A stretch of 17,529 bases of DNA, from assembly GCA_024681275.1 (NCBI GenBank), contig JAILBD010000021.1, forward strand, positions 1 to 17,529, in the 5' to 3' direction. Below, piece after piece: positions 14,375-17,529 of the stretch (positions are counted from its first letter, which is position 1; the number at the start of each line of letters is the position of its first letter). Source of the DNA: Erysipelotrichaceae bacterium (lineage in GTDB: Bacteria > Bacillota_I > Bacilli_A > Erysipelotrichales > Erysipelotrichaceae). Below the pieces are notes generated by a model that had not been told where the DNA came from, did not search any database, and was given only the letters and a program-made list of their open reading frames with translations. The translations under genes and the position numbers were made by a program.

Positions 14375-15226
14375 TTAACAGTTTCCGGTATAGACGTACC
14401 TCAGCTTCTCCCTGGCAACATCCGCAAGATGATAGATCAAAGGGACATCTGTCGCCTTACGATCTGTCATCCTGTAACGCGGGAAGAATCGGGAGATATG
14501 CAACGGGATATCTTCGCCGTGATGAAGACCGGCGATCCACGATGAGATCTGTCTCATCTCCTCTTCGCTGTCGTTTTCTCCCGGTACGATCAGCGTCGTG
14601 ATCTCCATATGGCAGCCTTTGGCTGCCTTTTCAATAAAGTCCATGACCTGCTTCCTGTTTCCCTGCAGGACTCCTTCATAATATGTATCGCTGAATCCCT
14701 TGAGATCGATGTTCATCGCATCGATATAAGGAAGGATCTTATCCAGTATCTGCAGTTCAGCGGTCCCGTTTGACACCAGTACTGTTTTCATTCCGGCCTC
14801 ATGAAAGAGTTTGGCGCAATCCAGTACATACTCATAGCCGATCAGCGGTTCGTTGTAGGTGAAAGCGATGCCGATGTTGCCTCGCTTCTGCAATTCAAGG
14901 CCAGCCCTCAGAAGCTCTTCCGGAGCGACCACGCTCATCCTGTCCGTATTCCGAAAGGCTTCCTTTGACCAGGATATCTCATGATTCTGACAGAAAGGAC
15001 AGCGGATGTTGCAACCAAAGCTTCCCACCGACAGGATGCGGGAACCGGGATAGAACCTGTTCAAAGGCTTCTTCTCGATCGGATCCAGAGCCAGGCTCGT
15101 GATCTTGCCGTAATTGTATGCCCCTATCCTTCCTCCCTCATTGATCCTGCCGCCGCAGAAACCGATCTGTCCCTCTTTCAAATGACAGTGCCGGAAACAG
15201 ACATCACAGACCTGCATCTCAACCAT
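14375..15226 (-). CDS. amrS: AmmeMemoRadiSam system radical SAM enzyme
   Basis: This 283-residue radical SAM enzyme has the 4Fe-4S motif CNIRCPFC (72-79, CxxxCxxC). An N-terminal Cys cluster (CDVCFRHC, residues 7-14, plus C24 in GFCGGR) is typical for this subfamily, which resembles pyruvate formate-lyase activases. Further landmarks are FTYNEP, VLVSNG and MNIDLKGF. The system couples this enzyme with Memo/LigB and AMMECR1 proteins; its substrate is unknown. Its ATG overlaps the end of the fused partner gene by 8 nt (ATGGTTGA), so they are made together. It converges with the plus-strand gene with only 2 nt between stops. Confidence 0.93.
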   Translation of the reverse strand: MVEMQVCDVCFRHCHLKEGQIGFCGGRINEGGRIGAYNYGKITSLALDPIEKKPLNRFYPGSRILSVGSFGCNIRCPFCQNHEISWSKEAFRNTDRMSVVAPEELLRAGLELQKRGNIGIAFTYNEPLIGYEYVLDCAKLFHEAGMKTVLVSNGTAELQILDKILPYIDAMNIDLKGFSDTYYEGVLQGNRKQVMDFIEKAAKGCHMEITTLIVPGENDSEEEMRQISSWIAGLHHGEDIPLHISRFFPRYRMTDRKATDVPLIYHLADVAREKLRYVYTGNC

Positions 15227-16604
15227 GGCGGATGACCTCGAAACGCTGCAGTCTGTATTTCCTGTTCAAATCGATATCGCCCTTCTTTGCGGCGATCCTG
15301 ATCTGATCTTCCACATCGTCGACACCTTCCAGATCCGGAAGCAGGAGCCCTCTCTTCATGCCCTGCGAAACGATGACGCCGTATCGTTTGACATCCAGTT
15401 CTTCTGCGGAACTGATATCCTCCGCTTCGCTCAACACATCCACGCTGATGTCCAGCCACTTCAGTTCATCCGGCCGGATCGGATCGAAACGCGGATCCCT
15501 GGAACAGGCCGAGATCGCATTCCCGACGATCTCCTCAGCGATGTTCTTCCTGGTCGCTGCGATCGTACCGATACAGCCCCTCAGCACGCCATTCTCATGA
15601 ATGGAAACGAAAGTGCCCGCCTTCTTCTTCAACATCTCCTCAGGCAGACTATCAAATTCCCTGACCGCTTCAGATCTTAAGACATATCTTTCCACGCTCC
15701 TGTATGCCAGCTTCACATATGGATCGGCATCCTCGTATTTCTCTTCAAGCTTCTTCAGCACCTTCTGCTCATATTCCTTCAGGAAGCACCTCTTCTCATT
15801 CCTGCCTTTCGGATAGAAGGTGCAGATGCCATAACCCACTCCGGTCACATCCTGATGGGAAAGCTGCTTTGCCTCCACATCAAGCCCGTCAAAGACGCCG
15901 GCCATGATGACGAAAGATCGATGGCCGCATTCGGCTGCCTTATCCAGGAAGTCCTCACTGAAATCAAAGAGCTCGCCAAACGCCGCCCTTGAACAGACAT
16001 CCATGATCCGCTCATCATATTCCGGACCCTCTTTGGCAAAACCGTAAGGTCCGTAAGCCTGTAGCTTATGTGAAAGATCCCCGCTGGCGATCAGCACGAT
16101 CTTCTTGTCCATCTCATCGCAGGCCTTTGCGATCAGCTGCCCGAAACGGTAGTGCTTCATCAGGTCGAGGCCTGACAGCCCGATCCTGACGATCTTCCCT
16201 TCCTGATACACTTTCCTGATGAACCACAAAGGCACCATCACGCCGTGATCCAGCAAAGGCTTTCTTTCGCCCAAGGTGCCGGCCGGGAAACCCTCTTCCT
16301 CACACAGTTCACAGAGACGATCGACGAATCCCGTGTCGTATCTTTCTTCAAAAGAGACCTGCGGCGCATTGAAATCCGCAAAAGAACCTCTCGCCTTCTC
16401 TTTCGGCGAGATATGAAAATAATCCGAATACATGATGGAATGCGGGCTCGTAAAGATGATCGTATCCGGCCTGATCTCAGCGATCTGTCTTGCGACCTCT
16501 TCATAAGCTCTGGCCGTCTCATCGATCTGTCTCTCATTGCCTCTTCCGATATCGCTCACGATCAAAGGCGGGTGCGGCACCATGTAAGCAGCTGATATTG
16601 GCAT
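15219..16604 (-). CDS. amrBA: Memo/LigB-AMMECR1 fusion protein (AmmeMemoRadiSam proteins B and A)
   Basis: This is a 461-residue protein. Residues 1 to about 265 are a Memo-like member of the class III extradiol dioxygenase (LigB) fold, with candidate metal ligands in VPHPPL (H11), SPHS (H55), LLDHGVMVPL (H120) and SGDLSHK (H179). Residues from about 275 to 461 are AMMECR1, with its hallmark LRGCIGTI (341-348) and the late KRGLLLPD stretch. I chose the ATG at 16602-16604 (MPISAAYM) because AGGAG lies 7 nt upstream; an in-frame start at 16640 has none. The fusion places both partners of the downstream radical SAM enzyme in one chain. Memo-family activity is disputed (redox or iron binding) and AMMECR1 function is unknown. 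Confidence 0.93.
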   Translation of the reverse strand: MPISAAYMVPHPPLIVSDIGRGNERQIDETARAYEEVARQIAEIRPDTIIFTSPHSIMYSDYFHISPKEKARGSFADFNAPQVSFEERYDTGFVDRLCELCEEEGFPAGTLGERKPLLDHGVMVPLWFIRKVYQEGKIVRIGLSGLDLMKHYRFGQLIAKACDEMDKKIVLIASGDLSHKLQAYGPYGFAKEGPEYDERIMDVCSRAAFGELFDFSEDFLDKAAECGHRSFVIMAGVFDGLDVEAKQLSHQDVTGVGYGICTFYPKGRNEKRCFLKEYEQKVLKKLEEKYEDADPYVKLAYRSVERYVLRSEAVREFDSLPEEMLKKKAGTFVSIHENGVLRGCIGTIAATRKNIAEEIVGNAISACSRDPRFDPIRPDELKWLDISVDVLSEAEDISSAEELDVKRYGVIVSQGMKRGLLLPDLEGVDDVEDQIRIAAKKGDIDLNRKYRLQRFEVIRHG

Positions 16605-16623
16605 TTCATTTCTCCTTTTCTTT

Positions 16624-16629
16624 ATTATA
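16624..16629 (-). promoter_or_regulatory. Possible -10 of the AmmeMemoRadiSam operon
   Basis: The minus strand reads TATAAT, 19 nt before the ATG at 16604. No -35 is evident at 16-18 bp (GGGGCT at 17 bp), and there is no TG extension. The upstream part may have been removed or replaced by the insertion sequence next to it. Confidence 0.35.
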
Positions 16630-16642
16630 GTCTCTTTCATGC

Positions 16643-16659
16643 AAAAAGCCCCTTGCGGG
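16643..16659. terminator. Half of a bidirectional terminator, apparently interrupted by the IS
   Basis: The plus strand reads AAAAAGCCCCTTGCGGG and then changes to TAATGTCACTAAC. A complete element would continue GGGGCTTTTT to mirror AAAAAGCCCC around the TTGC loop. Only three Gs of the right arm remain, which fits an insertion within that arm. Confidence 0.45.
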
Positions 16660-16662
16660 TAA

Positions 16663-16683
16663 TGTCACTAACTTAATGTGACA
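16663..16683. repeat. Inverted repeat at presumed IS end
   Basis: TGTCAC (16663-16668) and GTGACA (16678-16683) are perfect 6-bp inverted copies around a 9-nt spacer (TAACTTAAT). The position suits a transposase-binding or terminal sequence of the IS. Confidence 0.5.
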
Positions 16684-16699
16684 CGAATCAAACTGTCTT

Positions 16700-16736
16700 G
16701 ACCGCGGTAAAACCGTTTACGGTGATGACTGCGGTC
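16700..16736. repeat. Nested inverted repeat downstream of the transposase gene
   Basis: GACCGC (16700-16705) pairs with GCGGTC (16731-16736), enclosing a smaller ACCG/CGGT hairpin (16712-16723). The T-rich flank (TTTCTTT) follows on the plus strand. It could therefore block plus-strand transcription entering the IS from outside, a shield known for some insertion sequences (inference). Confidence 0.4.
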
Positions 16737-16842
16737 TTTCTTTATTCAGATATGATGAAAAGAAGATGGACGTCATCTTTTGCGGTCATTCTTGATGATA
16801 TGGTCTTATATGTTTATTGATTATCGATTATAATGAAATCGT

Positions 16843-17529
16843 TCAGTTGAATCTGTAACCGAAGGATACGAACCCTTTTGATCTGACATTACGGGAATAA
16901 TGTCTGTCGTTCCTTATCGGCAGTATCTGTGAGGCTATCAGATTTTCAAGATCAGGCGGGTCACCGCCTTTTCTTATGATCATGAAGCGCTTTGTAAAGA
17001 AGATCGCCATACTTATATTCACCTTGTATTCCCATTTTCGTTTCTTCTTTTTAAGCTTTCTGTCCTGCACATGATCGATGATGATCATCGAGATGTTGAA
17101 CATGACCATCTTGGCCCAGATCTCCTGTCTGATGAAGTCTCTTCTTCTGGAATGCAAGGCATTGAGATCGACAGAGTATTTAAGATGCCTGTAGGATACT
17201 TCGATGTCCCATCTGAGCTTATAGAGCTCCTTTATCCTTGAAGCGGGAAACTGCTTGCGGTCAAGATCGGTGATGATCGATTCGTATTCCTCGTCTTTCC
17301 CATCGATTCTGATCCTCACTATTCTGTAATCCGCATCATGGAAGTGATTGCCTTCATCCAGGAAGTCGAACCGCTGATTGGTCATGATCGGCTTATAGAT
17401 CTCGGGATTCTTCTTTATGAAATTGGTCTGCCTGTTGGTAAAGACGATATGGACATCTTCATCGAATTCACCTTCTTTGGGAAGGGATCTGAACGATTTG
17501 AGTAAAGATGTGCCGGAATCGATATCCTT
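16843..17529 (-). CDS. IS4-family transposase, C-terminal part (5' end beyond the window)
   Basis: The frame is open from the right edge, giving 228 residues starting KDIDSGTSLLKSF. It contains the IS4 hallmark Y-(2)-R-(3)-E-(6)-K exactly: YKLRWDIEVSYRHLK, whose Glu (codon at 17200-17202) is the last residue of the DDE triad. The two catalytic Asp residues should lie beyond the edge. The tail is basic (RKLKKKKRKWEYK, FIRKGG-like), as expected for DNA binding. There are no internal stops or frameshifts in this part, so it may be intact. An internal ATG at 17385 would omit conserved sequence and is not the start. Confidence 0.88.
   Translation of the reverse strand, partial: KDIDSGTSLLKSFRSLPKEGEFDEDVHIVFTNRQTNFIKKNPEIYKPIMTNQRFDFLDEGNHFHDADYRIVRIRIDGKDEEYESIITDLDRKQFPASRIKELYKLRWDIEVSYRHLKYSVDLNALHSRRRDFIRQEIWAKMVMFNISMIIIDHVQDRKLKKKKRKWEYKVNISMAIFFTKRFMIIRKGGDPPDLENLIASQILPIRNDRHYSRNVRSKGFVSFGYRFN

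Larger units (their letters stand above)
16660..17529. mobile_element. IS4-family insertion sequence, 3' end present, rest beyond the window
   Basis: The element comprises the transposase gene at 16843-17529 plus about 180 nt of non-coding DNA to a probable end near 16660. There an interrupted terminator meets a segment with an inverted repeat, TGTCAC/GTGACA at 16663-16683. The far end and any target duplication cannot be seen. The exact boundary is inferred. Confidence 0.5.

Overview
The window comes from a mid-GC (about 50% by eye) Gram-positive-type bacterium, most likely a Firmicute. The signs are strong AGGAGG-type ribosome binding sites, a Gram-positive lipoprotein signal (LVGC lipobox), a perfect CcpA-type cre site, extended -10 promoters and very tight operons. 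Erysipelotrichia is my guess for the class, at low confidence. No rRNA, tRNA, CRISPR array or phage module is visible.

Region 1 (1-10991, minus strand) is one long operon of eleven genes that runs off the left edge. In transcription order it holds a BMP-family substrate-binding lipoprotein, a double-ATPase ABC subunit, two BPD_transp_2 permeases, a PfkB kinase (A), a SIS sugar-phosphate isomerase/deglycase-like protein (B), a YjbQ-family protein (B), a second SIS protein (A), a second YjbQ protein (A), a TrpF-like TIM-barrel isomerase and a second PfkB kinase (B, cut by the edge). A nucleoside-type importer is thus wired to two kinases, two SIS enzymes, two YjbQ proteins and a TrpF-like isomerase. 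I know no pathway with this parts list. The simplest inference is import, phosphorylation and then Amadori-type rearrangement or deglycation of an N-linked pentosyl or aminosugar compound. The operon has a long, structured 5' leader of about 330 nt with a cre site, and an intrinsic terminator directly after the binding-protein gene.

Region 2 (11079-11852, plus) is a single gene: a THEP1-type P-loop NTPase fused to a C-terminal SWIM zinc finger, probably read from a leaderless mRNA. It ends in a bidirectional terminator shared with purD.

Region 3 (11855-14372) has purD (minus) and, divergently from overlapping promoters, an unusual fusion of a peptide-deformylase-like domain to a degenerate class I methyltransferase-like domain (plus).

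Region 4 (14332-16604, minus) is a compact AmmeMemoRadiSam operon: a fused Memo/LigB-AMMECR1 protein followed by its radical SAM partner. Its terminator lies inside the 3' coding end of the convergent deformylase-methyltransferase gene.

Region 5 (about 16660 to the right edge) is the 3' part of an IS4-family insertion sequence. It appears to have landed in an intrinsic terminator just upstream of the AmmeMemoRadiSam operon.
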